Shown: positions 10,412 through 21,193 of the stretch, piece by piece
How the letters are laid out: each line of letters opens with the position of its first letter
Numbering within the stretch: the stretch's first letter is position 1
Source: Sordariomycetes sp. S80-01Y
Taxonomy: Eukaryota > Ascomycota > Sordariomycetes
NCBI GenBank assembly: GCA_037042185.1
Contig: JAXQJY010000030.1
Coordinates: 2,702,033 to 2,766,032 of the forward strand
Length of the DNA: 64,000 nt
Direction: 5' to 3'
Notes under the pieces: generated by a model
Databases searched by the model: none
What the model saw: only the letters and a program-made list of their open reading frames with translations
Told to the model about the DNA's origin: nothing
Made by a program: the position numbers and the translations under genes

Positions 10412-12821
10412 CTAGACACCGCCTCCCATGAAAGCGGCGAGATCATCCATCTCCAGCAGTTGCCGCTCGAAGACCGCGCATAGCTCGGGCGCCGTCATGT
10501 CCTGCGAGGTCGTCGGGCCCTCCTGCTGCGCCGGCATGCCGTTGCCCGCGCCGTCGGGGCTTAGCTGCTTCGGTTCGGAAGACGGGTACGAGCCGTATTG
10601 CTGGGGCTGCGGTGCCGGCTGAGGAGGCTGCCCGGGAGCAGGGACCGGCTGGGCGCCCGCAACAGGAGGGGGCGTGTTGTTGCTGGGCGTGCCGTGGTCC
10701 GGCGCAATACCGTTGATGGTAGTCACGCCTGGACGACGGGGGATCGAGGCAGCGCTGTTGGGCGGCTCTGAATGGTCCCGGTTGCCCGACTCGGACACCG
10801 CGCGCGGGGGCGGTGGCTGGTGCTGCGCCTGGGAGATAACATTGGTGTGGCTGTCGTGGTGGTAGTCCATGGGGTCGGCGGCGCCAGACTCTGCGTTGGA
10901 CGACACTTCGTCCTTAATGGCGGCGTGCGGGTGCGAGTTCTGGCGCGAAGGGTGCTGGGCGGCGGCATCGTTGTTCAGGACCCGCTGCATGACGGTGAGG
11001 TGGCGGAGCCAGCTCGCCATGAGGGGCCAGTTCTCGTTGCCGTCGGCCATGAAGCGCAGCCCGTCCTCGACGATGTGGGCGGCCGTCTCGACGGCGGTGT
11101 GAGGCGTCAAGCCCTTGAGCGACAGGTACGCGACGGTGGCGGAGGAGGTGAAGGAGGAGAACAGCATGAAGATTGGGAAGGAGGTGGGGTTGTCCTTGTC
11201 AGCGCCGGATTCGACGGCGGACAGCAATGAGATGATGCTGTGGCACGACGTAAGGAGGCGGTCGACGATGTCGTGGCACTTGGGCGTCATGCGGAAGGCG
11301 TCGAGGCTGAAGTTAGCGGCGGTGACCTCCTGCAGCAGGCGGCGGCGGTGGACGAAGATGCTCGAGCAGTGCAGGAGGCAGTGCAGCATGGCGAAGGTGA
11401 ATCCGGAGCCCATGGTCATGTGGAGGTTGATCTGGCCAGGCTTGTCGACGAACTGCATGGGGAGCGAAGCCCGGAGACCCTCAATCTTATTGATGAGCTC
11501 GGTGCACTGGTCTTCGCGGAAGGACTGAAGGGTGTTGGCGGTCAACATGCCGACAGCATCGCGCCAGATGGTGGAGGCAATGACGATGTAGCCGAACTCG
11601 CCAACGTCGCCCGAAGGCTGCTGCGCCGTGTGGTGGCGCGCGGGATCAAGGTGCTGGCTCAGGGTCTTCACGTAGACGGCGTTGCCAAAGGCGAAGTTGA
11701 TGTCGGAGCAGGGCAGGGGGAGGTCAGCCGTGTCCTGGATGGACAGGGACGGGTACCGCCCAGGGGTGCTCGTCAAAAGGCAGTCCAGGATGTAGATGAG
11801 CCAGACGGTGCGCCGGAAGGATTCATCACGAAGGAACTGGTCATGATCTGCTCGGTGGCTGTTGAGGATGCGGTACATCTGCAGCATGCGGGCAGCCTGG
11901 CCTAGGAAAATGTAGGCGCGAACAGCATTGCGGGTGCCCCATTCGTGAATGACGATGAGACACAGAGACTGGATGTCGGCCAGGTTGGGGTGGTCCAGGT
12001 TCTGGTTGATGAGGCTCATGGCCTTGGAGGCGAAGGTCTCGGCGGCCTGAGTCGGACTCCCATAGCGTCGGACCATGCCGAAGGAGGATCTGGTTTGGCT
12101 ACGTCAGCCCGAGTCACATGACGCCGGCACAAGTCCGGAAAAGTGGCACCCGGCGGGATAAACTCCGGACCCGAGGTTGGGAGCGTGCCGGGGGGGCGAG
12201 GCAGCAAGAAGTGATGCTGGCGGGAGGGGGCAAGACTTACCGAGCGGCGCAGGCGAGCAGGCCGTAGACGAGGGAGGGCTCGAGGGAGGCCGACTTGAGC
12301 TGCTGAACGAAAGAAGGCTTGTGGAAGGCGACGCAGGCGGGGAATGTCTTGGAGACGACGCGCTCACACTCGGCGATGAGCTCGGGGGTGAGCCTGGGGG
12401 CGCAGGTCAGCGTCGGGGTCGGTCCAGGGGGGACGGGGACGAGCTTAAAGCAGATGCCAGGGCGAGATACTTACTTGTCGACGGAACTGGGTGCAACGGC
12501 GCGACCTGCGGCACCAGCGCCAGCACCGGCACCAGCAGCAACAGTGGCCTGCCTGCCCTCACCCGGGGGCGCGCCGGCGCCTGGCAGAGACTCGCGCGGT
12601 GGACGATGGGCGGTGGCATGGCGGGCCGGGCTCTGGCCGTGGTGGTGAGCCATGGATTCCGAGGGCAGATAGCACTCGTGCATGCCCTTTGCGCAGTTGC
12701 GACAGGGCGGGCGGCCAGTTTCGTAGACGCACTTTGTTTTGCCCTTGCGACAGCGCACGCAGGCGCCCCCAGCGCGGAGGGCGGTGCCGCGGACGACGCC
12801 AGAGGAAGACATGGAAGACAT
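10412..12821 (-). CDS. Zn2Cys6 fungal-specific transcription factor
   Basis: Three exons (12475-12821, 12241-12393, 10412-12089) encode 725 aa. Exon 1 carries the zinc cluster C-x2-C-x6-C-x8-C-x2-C-x6-C (CVRCRKGKTKC then CRNCAKGMHEC), followed by a Gly/Ala/Pro linker. Exon 2 restores LTPELIAECERVVSKTFPAC and FHKPSFVQQL, the start of the middle homology region. Exon 3 carries the rest of the fungal-specific factor domain (AARMLQMYRILN, WLIYILDCLLTSTPGRYPSL). The C-terminal 180 aa are disordered and rich in Pro, Gln, Asn and Ser, as in activation regions. It should be a nuclear DNA-binding regulator; its targets are unknown, and I give no symbol because several C6 subfamilies share this layout. 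The exon junctions are phase-consistent, and the donors are GTAAGT, GTAAGT. Confidence 0.9.
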
Positions 12822-15199
12822 GTGCCCCTGGACGAGACGCGGGCGCTGGTGAGGAGATGCGCGAGGAGGGCGTGGTCGAGCAGAGGGTTGAGCGTTCCGT
12901 CAGGGTGAGGCTGAGGATGAGGGTGAGAGTGAGCCGGAGGTGCTAGCCGTGGGTCCCGGGGGCGTCGCGGCAGCAGCGCGTACCTGTGGCGGGCGCTGGG
13001 GTGAGGGCCTGGAGAGGGTTGGATGGGAGGAAAAGAAGATGAGAGCCGACGCGGATGAAAAGCGCTGGGGAGAGAAGCGGCGACGGGCAGCGCGACAGGC
13101 CGGGCGATGACGATGAGAGAGAGAGCGTGAGGCGGCGGCGGCGGTGGTGGTGGTGGTGAGAGGCAAAGGCAGAGCAGGCAGAGGCAGACGCAGAGGCAGA
13201 CGCAGGGCAGAGACGGAGAGGGCAGGGCCGGGGGATCGAGGCCACGGGGCACGGGTCGGCGGCCACGGCCCCTCCTGAGCGCCCAGCGAGCAGTGGCTGC
13301 CTCGTCGCTCAGGCACCACCTCCGCTCCTGAGGCAGAAACGGCAGCATTGGTGGCCCCACCTGCCCTCCCCAGGTCCGTCAGCGCCGACAGAGTGCGCAC
13401 TGTAGCTGCGCACCGTACTCGGGCCGCTGTCTCAGCCTTGCTGCACATCGCCTGGGGGGGCGCTGGCCTCGGTCTGGCTTGTCGGGGGCTGCAGTTTACG
13501 CTCTACTGTAGAAAAGCTGCAAAGTGTAGTTACCCGCGCCTCGGCAGTCTGCATCGTCACCCGTTGATCGACCTGCAGCTGCGAGCCTCGTCACGTCCGG
13601 TCCGGCGCGCTGGACGCAGGACGCAGGCCCTCCAGACCAAGCCAGCAACAGCTCCGACCCGAATGGACGAGAAGTCCCGGCCGGCAGCCCTCGACTCACC
13701 CACTGCCACTGGATCGGAGAGCCGTCCAGGTCAGAAGTCCGCCGCCACTGAGGCACAGTGCGCCGTCGGCCTCCCACGGGTTTCAAGCAGGAAAAGGAGG
13801 GGGCGCTCAACCACCACCACCGACACCACTGTGCTCTGTATCCACCGTCAGTGGCACCGCACTGGACTGGACTGGACTGGCAGCGGCAGCGGCAGATTTT
13901 GGCCCCAGGGGGGCGGCGCCTCCGGGAGCTGCCCACCTCCGAAGCCCATCGTCCGATAATCGAGCCTCGCTGAACGACGGCTCGCACGCGGCGCAGCGCA
14001 GCGCAGCACAGCACGGCGACGGCCACGATTGATGCTGCCCTCTTTCTGCGCAACTGGCTTAATAAGCTACTGCCTGCAGACACACAAGCACGCAGCTGCA
14101 CTGCCGTCACGGACAACCAGAAACAGCGCCTCAACAAATGATGCACCCCGACCGGGACGACGACAATGTGCAAATTTCAGATGCCCCAGACTCGGGAACT
14201 GAGATGCGTGTGGGGCCGCCCATCTCCCTGCAACCCGCAATGCAGCGCAGCTCAGCCCGCAGACCGCTTCCTCAGCATTCAGCATCGTACCTGGTAGAAA
14301 AACCAGGACTGCGACAAGGACGACATCATCGTCACGGATGAGCTACGGCGCAGCACCAGCAGCAAAGTCATCTCGCGTCGCTGTGCTGCGCAGCATCGTG
14401 GCCCCTCCCCTCCCCTCCCGCATCGTGGCATCAGCGCATCTGCTTCGGTCCCTCCCTGGTTCCGGCGCGGGTCGCTGCCACCAAACAGGGAGAGGCGCCC
14501 CCCCGCCCGACGCTCTTCCGGACCGCCGAGGACGCGTTTTATTGCCGCCACGAAAACTGGGGAGCGGCCGCCAATCCCGGGAGGGCGCCGAGTTGAAGCT
14601 GCCCTGTCAAGCCTGTGCCCGTCCGTCAGCGCGCTGCCCGCTGCCCGCTGCTCGCTGCTCGCTGCCTCTGCCCGCCTGTCTGAGGCACTCACTGACCTCT
14701 TCTCGACCTGACGCGACGTGCGGAGAACAGCTGGTCCCAACAAGCCCGGCAACTCCCGCTCGTCAATCGCCAACCACCGCTCCCGCTCTCCTCCTTTCGG
14801 CCTCGGACCCTGGGATGCGATACCCCGGGCTGCCCTGCAACGGCACGTGATGATCACCGATGCTAACATTTTTGTTCATCAACCTTTTGTTGCCATCAAC
14901 CCAAGAGTACCTTCACTGCTCCGTCGGTCCCTGTTGCATAGCTGAGACCTCTTTCCAGACACACTATTTAGGCGTTGGCGCCCTGCATTGGTCCAGTTTC
15001 AGTTTCAGTGCTACGCTCATAGACTTCTAGTGAAGGACACTCCACGGTCCCGACCATGGATCAGCACTTAGCATGACGGTTCATTCTTGACTATATACAG
15101 CTTTAACTCGCTCGCTACGTCTATATCCCCCGCCAGGCGCCCCGAGCTCGACTATACTCAATCCTGGCGTCGTCCGCGGTCGCGCCGACCAGCCTTCGC
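12822..15199. other. 2.4-kb GC-rich region upstream of the Zn2Cys6 gene
   Basis: This stretch is unusually GC-rich and repetitive. It has purine-rich AGGCAGA units near 13170-13220, GGACT units near 13861-13880, GCAGC units near 13990-14010 and GCTGCCC/GCTGCTC units near 14634-14665. Long frames on both strands (up to 317 codons) are compositional artefacts: they encode Arg/Pro/Ala/Ser low complexity and overlap each other. Most probably it is a long promoter and 5' leader of the regulator. Small leader frames could exist but cannot be chosen. Confidence 0.5.
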
Positions 15200-15964
15200 T
15201 CAGCACGTGAACACATCAGGGCCCGGGATGATGTAGTTCTCAACCGGGGGCCAGTAGATGCTGAGGGTGATTCCGGGGTCGGATCCCTGCTTCTTGTCAG
15301 CTACTCGGACTTCAAGTGACCGTCTTTGGGGGAAACTCACAGCGTAGGCGCCTGGCAAGCTCACCGTCTGCGGGCTCTTGCTGCCGCTGCCTCCGATGAC
15401 ATTGATCTGGGCGCACTCCTGGTAGAACTGCGCGCCGGGGTAGCTGCTCGCCGCGTGAAGGGCCAGCATCTCGGCCCTCAGCAGGTATTGACCCGGCTCG
15501 ATGCAGTCGGGGATGGTGATGTCGTGGCGTCCCTGGCCGTTGATGACCTTTGTGGTTCCCCACACGCCCGAGGCATCGAGCCCTTCCTCCTGGATCTTGA
15601 ACCAGCCGTCGCCAACGCCGGAGTCGCTCGCGGCGTCGTCGACCTTCTTCAGGTACGCGCTGATGGGGCCCTTGTGAGACGAGTCCATGACATCGTTGGG
15701 CGCCGACCCCGTCGAGCTCAGCATGTACCGCCACACGGCCGTCACGGTGTCGCCCGCCTGCACGTCGATGACGGTGTCCGTCGGCGAGGTAGGGTTGGGA
15801 TCGCCGTTGCAAGCGATGCTGTTGGATGTGACATCCTGGATCGGGCCGTTGTAGGAGGGCACGCGCACGCCGTTGCCGATGCCGTAGTTCTTGCCGTCAA
15901 CCTCGAGCGAGGAGAAGATGGTGTGGGCCGTGGCCCCGGCGATGAAGGGGACGAGGTACTTCAT
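15200..15964 (-). CDS. AA9 lytic polysaccharide monooxygenase
   Basis: Two exons (15341-15964, 15200-15286) encode 236 aa, the usual length for a single-domain AA9. The start is [13 protein letters not shown], because cleavage after ATA leaves His14 as the mature N-terminus, the first copper ligand. H97 (SSHKGP) supplies the second ligand and Y181 (AQFYQEC) the axial tyrosine; H170 (LALH) and Q179 are the second-shell pair. The 54-nt intron is in frame without a stop. Its removal gives [14 protein letters not shown], the normal AA9 end region, and the protein finishes IPGPDVFTC. The enzyme oxidatively cleaves cellulose or hemicellulose outside the cell, using a reductant and O2 or H2O2. No carbohydrate-binding module is attached. 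A second AA9 gene lies at 28975. Confidence 0.93.
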   Translation of the reverse strand: MKYLVPFIAGATAHTIFSSLEVDGKNYGIGNGVRVPSYNGPIQDVTSNSIACNGDPNPTSPTDTVIDVQAGDTVTAVWRYMLSSTGSAPNDVMDSSHKGPISAYLKKVDDAASDSGVGDGWFKIQEEGLDASGVWGTTKVINGQGRHDITIPDCIEPGQYLLRAEMLALHAASSYPGAQFYQECAQINVIGGSGSKSPQTVSLPGAYAVSFPQRRSLEVRVADKKQGSDPGITLSIYWPPVENYIIPGPDVFTC

Positions 15965-16838
15965 CGTGCTCGTCAAGAAGGGCTCGGGGTGCTTAAGGGG
16001 TATTTCTGTGGCTTTGTCACGTGTGATGGAGTATGCAGGAAGGGTTCTGGGGAAGCTGGTGTCTCGACTGAGAGGGAACTGATCAGCACCGAATGGGGTA
16101 TTTATACATCCTTCAGGCTCCTCGCGAGCTTCACCCCGTGGCGATCGGTAGCAAAGAGGAGACCATGCTTTTCTGAAGCCAAGGACACCAAGCCGGCGAC
16201 GCGGATGGCCATTCCACGGTGCTGTGGCCGACATGGCACGGGATGGTGATGCGGAACCTGAGCCTCCGCACAGGCGAACGAACTATATTGCGGGACAGCC
16301 CAAACCGGACGACGAGCAGCCACATGCGGGCAGGACTTGGGGTCTCGCCCAATGGGATCAGTGATGATTTGCATTTATTACCCCACGGACAAAGCGCTTG
16401 CTGGCTCTCGCTCGGAGTCTGGATCACGGACGCGTCTGGGTCGACGTTGCACCCGGCGGGATCTGGCGTGGGAGTGGACCGAAGTTCCGGGTTAGATTAC
16501 GCTCCAAGTAGCTTGTTTCTCCTGGAGGTGCAATGTACTCTCTTTTGATTATCCACGTGGTCAGCGAACCTGTCGGAGAGCCCGCCGGGGTTTGATGGAT
16601 GTATGGACAACCACGCAGAGTGTAGAGATAGCGACGGGGGCGGACCTCACTCGGGACGGCGGAAGCCCGCACCTCCCTGAGGATTTTGATTTCTCTGGTT
16701 GCTAAGAATTGCTACTAAGATTCAGATACAATGTCCCCGCAGCGTGCCGCGGGCTCGCATGCACGAGCCCAACGCAACTTCGCAGACCCGGTCTACGGTG
16801 GCTTCAAACCAAGCCAGCTCTTGCGTCAACCGAGAGTC
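15965..16838. other. Intergenic promoter region
   Basis: It holds the AA9 promoter on its left side and the 3' flank of the next minus-strand gene on its right. No other gene is supported. Confidence 0.45.
16099..16106 (-). promoter_or_regulatory. TATA box of the AA9 gene
   Basis: TATAAATA on the minus strand lies about 135 bp upstream of the ATG at 15964. This fits a strongly regulated secreted-enzyme promoter. Confidence 0.5.
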
Positions 16839-17833
16839 TCACGTAAATTTGAAAAGAGTATGAGACTCTGAATCTGGCTCCTCATCCGAGCCCTCCACCA
16901 TCCTAATGGTGGCCTTGTGGATCGATTCCACCCCCGATTGGAGTGTCGACGGGGACTCGCGACCGTCGACCTTGGCCAGATGAGTCTCTGAGCTCTTCTT
17001 TCCCTCGTATCTGACAGTATCTTGGAGGCTGCAAGGCTCATCGGAGAAGGAGGGTAGCAATCTGTGGCTGTTGGGGGGTTGCACTCTGATCTCTCCCCGG
17101 CAGAGCCTCATAGCCCAACGGAAAGCCCGCTGCCACACGTAGCCCCCTTGCAGCCGGCGCTCCTCATCAGACATCCACCTGCTGATCTTTCTCTCCATAT
17201 CACGCATGTATCGCTCAGTTTCCAGTTGCTTGAGCAGGTGGTCCTCCTTCATTTCTTGCAGGATGATGCAGAGGTCGCAGTGCCTGTCCGAGCTGTAGCA
17301 GCAGTCGCACAGGTTCCCGTAGGCGTAATACCATTGGATATCCTCTTTTATCTCGGCGTCGGTGAAGGGCCGCGGATGGCAGAGGCCCTTGCAATAGCTT
17401 TCAGGTAGTATTCGGCTGTGGTGCGCGGGTATGCTGTGCTTGTTGCGGAACTTGGACAGGGCGAGGAATGACGCTAGGTCGAGGGCGGGACCTCGATGCT
17501 TCCCCGAGATGTGGTCGTGTGCCACGCGACGGATGAATTCCCTGGGATATCTGTCGTCGAGATTCATGGCGGCGGCTTTGTAGATATGCTGATGGGAGGT
17601 CGAAGCTGCGTATGCTGGATGGGTGACCATGGCCAAGGAGCGAGAGCAAGATACTTATCAGGGCGGTCACCATGTGGGTAGACTCGATAGGGTTCTTGCT
17701 TAGATTGAGTTTCGGGCTGCTTGACGTGGCTCGGGAAGCTTTTCACTTGAAAACTCTTGTATACGCCAAACTCAGGATCGAGAACTGGAATCAGGGGGTA
17801 CTCGCAGCCCGTGGTCCGGCCCCTGAGGATCAC
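16839..17833 (-). CDS. Cys-rich protein of unknown function
   Basis: The best model has two exons (17671-17833, 16839-17614; 312 aa) joined by a 56-nt intron with a GTGACC donor, CTGAT-type branch and CCAG acceptor. A single-exon alternative starts at 17636 (265 aa). The N-terminal exon reads like genuine protein (YPLIPVLDPEFGVYKSF). The middle has three close cysteine groups: CKGLC, LCDCC and HCDLC within about 45 residues, followed by a charged helical stretch (KEDHLLKQLETERYMRDMERK). The cysteine spacing could bind zinc, but it matches no motif I know. There is no signal peptide or membrane segment. The C-terminus is Ser/Glu-rich and disordered. Function unknown. Confidence 0.5.
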
Positions 17834-19054
17834 ATCACCACTGAGAGCTTATCAGGTCGACCTCGATTCTTTGGTACATGATATTCCCCTGGGGATGTGA
17901 TAAGTGATCTCAGCGGTTCAATATTCGCATGATTCTTTCATGACATGTGCAAGGTCAACCCTTTGCCTGAAGCCTACGGGTGTGTTAATCGGGAAGAGGA
18001 TTTGCGCCATCTTACAAAGTAGAGCTTAACCAGTCGGTGGCGGTTCCAACTCTAAGTGTAGAACTTAAAATCTGTGGTTTAGTCGTCAGTGAGAATGTCT
18101 CGTTTAATTTGATGGCATTTTGACAGACACGCGACATGGCTGCTCGATGGCCGCCGCGTGTTAGTTGTTCGCCGCAATCGGCGAGAGGTTGAAACCCGCG
18201 GGCGAACCCCTGGAGTTCAGAAACGGGGACTACTGAAGGATGAGCATCCCAGCATCGTATCGTACATCCAAGATCACTTTGGCGACGGCTGCGTTGCAAC
18301 AGCATCACGCCTGCGACAGAGTTGCTGTTCACATTTCTAAGCTCAGGCAGACAACGTCAGCATTCCGACGCTGTGCTGAGCGATGCAAAACCCGCTCCGC
18401 TCCCCTCCGTGCTCGCCATGTAAGCGGATTGGCCACAGCGAGCAGCGTCATGACGGCATGTCCAGTCGAATGTCGAAAACCCCTCGACGCTCTGCCGCAG
18501 GTCTACGGCGCATGCGAGTGCGACACGAGTTCAGGCCGTTCGCGGACCCAATTCACGCCGTCGCCATGGATTTCCACGGCCCTCGTGGCACTTTCGCGAG
18601 GGCGCGATGCGGCACAGCAGCTCTTTGATGCCTCCGAGCTTTGGCAGCTTGAGCCATGCTCCCGCGTATCCCGCAGTGCCCGTGACGGTCTTCTCCATCG
18701 ATTCCCGGGTTGGGGTTCCTCGCAAAAGCCCACTGGTCTCAATTATGGATTATTCACACGGCATGATGTCACTCCGAGATGCCTTTCACATCGCAGCGGC
18801 TGCAGCACGAGGCCTTTTCTATACTTGCTTGAACGCGACGCGATGGACTCTCCCCTAGACGTCACCCGCGGTCAATGCAGCGGCAGTGTCGGCCGTTGAG
18901 TTTCTTGGCAGAATGCCGGTCGGCATCGCTCATGTATAAAGAGGATTGCGGACTCAGACCTTTCTAGCAGTCCTCAGTTGATGAAACATTGACAACACGG
19001 ACCATCTGACGGCTCCCACAGCCTGTACATTCCTACCTCAAAGCGCCTTCCACG
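17834..19054. other. 1.2-kb intergenic region with a TATA box at its right end
   Basis: Short frames around 18240-18899 on both strands are mutually overlapping and unconvincing. A TATAAA at 18935-18940, about 115 bp before the ATG at 19055, is the likely TATA box of the metallo-beta-lactamase-fold gene. Confidence 0.45.
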
Positions 19055-20242
19055 ATGACCGACATTATCCCCCCCTCTACCCACACCGTTGGGGTCAAGA
19101 TCGTTGACACCACAACACATATGCATATTCCCGTATCTGTCTTCAACGGGGACAAGATCGACGGCCACGACTTTCTTGACGCACCGGCCTGGTCATTCCT
19201 CATTGAGCACGAGTCCGGAAAGAAGGTCCTGTTCGATCTCGGCCTCCGAGCAGACCTCGATGGCTTCTCCCCCGCCATACGGGCTCGCTTGGAAGCGTTG
19301 ACCGGGGCAGGCGCTGAGGCCAATGTGAAGAAGGGCGTGGCTGAGGTTTTGAAAGAGAACGGCGTTGATCCTGGCTCCATCAACACTTTGATCTGGAGGT
19401 AAGCCCTCCTTTGTAAGCTGCAAACTCCTGGGCTGAGGAAGAGTAGCCACTGGCATTTGGATCACTCCGGAGACCCTTCGACCTTCCCCGAAACGACTTC
19501 TCTCGTGGTCGGGCCTGGCTTCGGCGATGCATTGCTCCCAGGCTATCCCGCGGACCCCGATGGGCTCATTCTGGAGTCAGACTATAAGTGAGCAGTTGTC
19601 CCCGATGCAGAGGCTCAGATAGGCTCAGACTGACTTGCCCGTAGAGGTCGTGAACTCATCGAGATTGATTTCTCGACCCATCCGCAGCCGCTGAAGATAG
19701 GGCGCTACGAAGCTGTGGACTACTTTGGCGACGGCAGCTTTTATCTCCTCAACTCGCCCGGACACACCTATGGTCACATTGCCGGTCTAGCCCGCACAAC
19801 ACCAGACACTTTCATACTAATGGGCGCCGACTCTGCCCATCACCCTGGTGCCCTTCGTCCGTCTCGACACCACCCCCTGCCAGACTCTTTGTCCCCCTCT
19901 CCGTTCTCCGCTCCGCCATTCAAATCTGGCACAGTCTGCCCGGGAGAGGTCCTTGAGGCGATCCACCCCCAGAACGTCAAAGACCGGCCCTACTACAGCA
20001 CCTTTTCGGACGGCGGGCCGGAGCGGAACATCCCGCTTGTCGAGGAGACGGTGGGCAAGATGATTGATCTGGACGGCAGGGACGATGTGTTTGTTATCCT
20101 CGCGCACGATGCCAGTCTCAAGCGCAGAGTCGACTTCTTCCCAGAGAGCGCGAACGAGTGGAAGTCCAAGGGTTGGAAGGAGGAGACACGGTGGAAGTTC
20201 TTGGAGGATTTCCAGAAAGCGGCTCAGCCCTACCTAAACTAA
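19055..20242 (+). CDS. Metallo-beta-lactamase-fold hydrolase (AHL-lactonase-like)
   Basis: Three exons (19055-19398, 19447-19587, 19645-20242) encode 360 aa. Joining exons 1 and 2 restores IWSHWHLDHSGD, the HxHxDH zinc motif (H116, H118, D120, H121). Exon 3 has SPGHTYGH for a further zinc His, MGADSAHHPG for the bridging Asp, and VILAHD for the last His. All ligands of a dinuclear site are therefore visible. Fungal members of this family are related to bacterial N-acyl-homoserine lactonases and to lactone or ester hydrolases of secondary metabolism; the natural substrate here is unknown. There is no signal peptide, so it is probably cytosolic. A pro/ser-rich insertion (around residue 260) separates two zinc motifs. 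The introns are 48 and 57 nt. Confidence 0.9.
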
Positions 20243-21193
20243 AAAGCACTCGGTATCGTTGCTACAGAAGCCATGTTGAAAGGGTTCAAGAAGTAAGTGG
20301 AGAAACTGTTTTGTTTGGCAGTTTGGACGAGGTGACGAATAACAACGCATTGGAAACCGTGTTTGAAGCTTTTTGTATCACTGTTTCATGGCATTTAACA
20401 AAGCCCGCCCCAACGATAAAAGCCTCAGGGTCGCCACTCAGAAATTTTAATCAAAGGTCTAGTAGCTCATAGTAAATAAGAGTTGCAAGTTTGATTGAGT
20501 AGAAGGAAGCTCAAGTGAACTCTCGTTCTAACACGTCTTTGATCCAGGGTAAGCAGAGATCAAAGGCGGATTGAGCACACGGAGCACAGCACCTCGCTCG
20601 GGGCGGAGATTGTACGACAAGGTCGATTGGCACACAATAGGTTGACATTCAAGAGCCAGAAACGCCCTATAGTTCATCGTTATCTTGTATCTTGCTGCAC
20701 AACGGCCTTGACCCCTCAATGAGGTATCGTTGTCCTGTTGACCAACATCAGGATCTCGCCTGGTGGAGAGACCCTGCAGACACGGACCAACAACACGCTA
20801 GCAGATCCTAAGGCTGACAGCGAGTGCCTGACGCCAATTCGTCGTCTTTTGGACCGTGGCACCAACGTTGGACAGCCACATCCCGCTACGCGAACGGGAG
20901 GTCCTCATTGGATCTAAAGCCTCCCACAAGGCGGCGCAGCAGCTTCAGTGCAGGGGTTCAAGCCGGGCTCGGTGGAAAGCCATTACGGCGCGTTGCAATT
21001 TAGCTCAGAGGCAGCTCGTCATTAGGCTGAGGGGTATCGAGGGGTACGCTTGGTATATATTGCCCGCAAGCTGAGGCGTAAGGTTCCGTTGCTTGCTTGC
21101 CTCTCGCCATCCCCGACGTGAGCTGGCGCTGTACCAATCCTCTGCATCAACCGGCTCGTCCACTTCCAACTCCCCAGAAGCCCGACACGAGAA
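20243..21193. other. Intergenic region between two plus-strand genes
   Basis: No supported gene. The last 150 bases are the leader of the annexin gene. A polyadenylation-like AGTAAATAAG lies near 20472-20481. Confidence 0.45.

Noticed and set aside
12407-13448. Long minus-strand frames (317, 182 and 107 codons) in the GC-rich region
   Set aside because: They encode Arg/Pro/Ser/Ala low complexity, overlap each other and the real exon of the Zn2Cys6 gene, and have no domain. Composition explains them.
15326-16249. 307-codon plus-strand frame opposite the AA9 gene
   Set aside because: It is the antisense shadow of a well-supported AA9 gene in a GC-rich stretch. No domain is visible.
18240-18899. 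219-codon plus-strand frame
   Set aside because: It overlaps several equally open frames on both strands, and its composition is not protein-like for a fungal gene. The promoter of the next gene lies in the same place.
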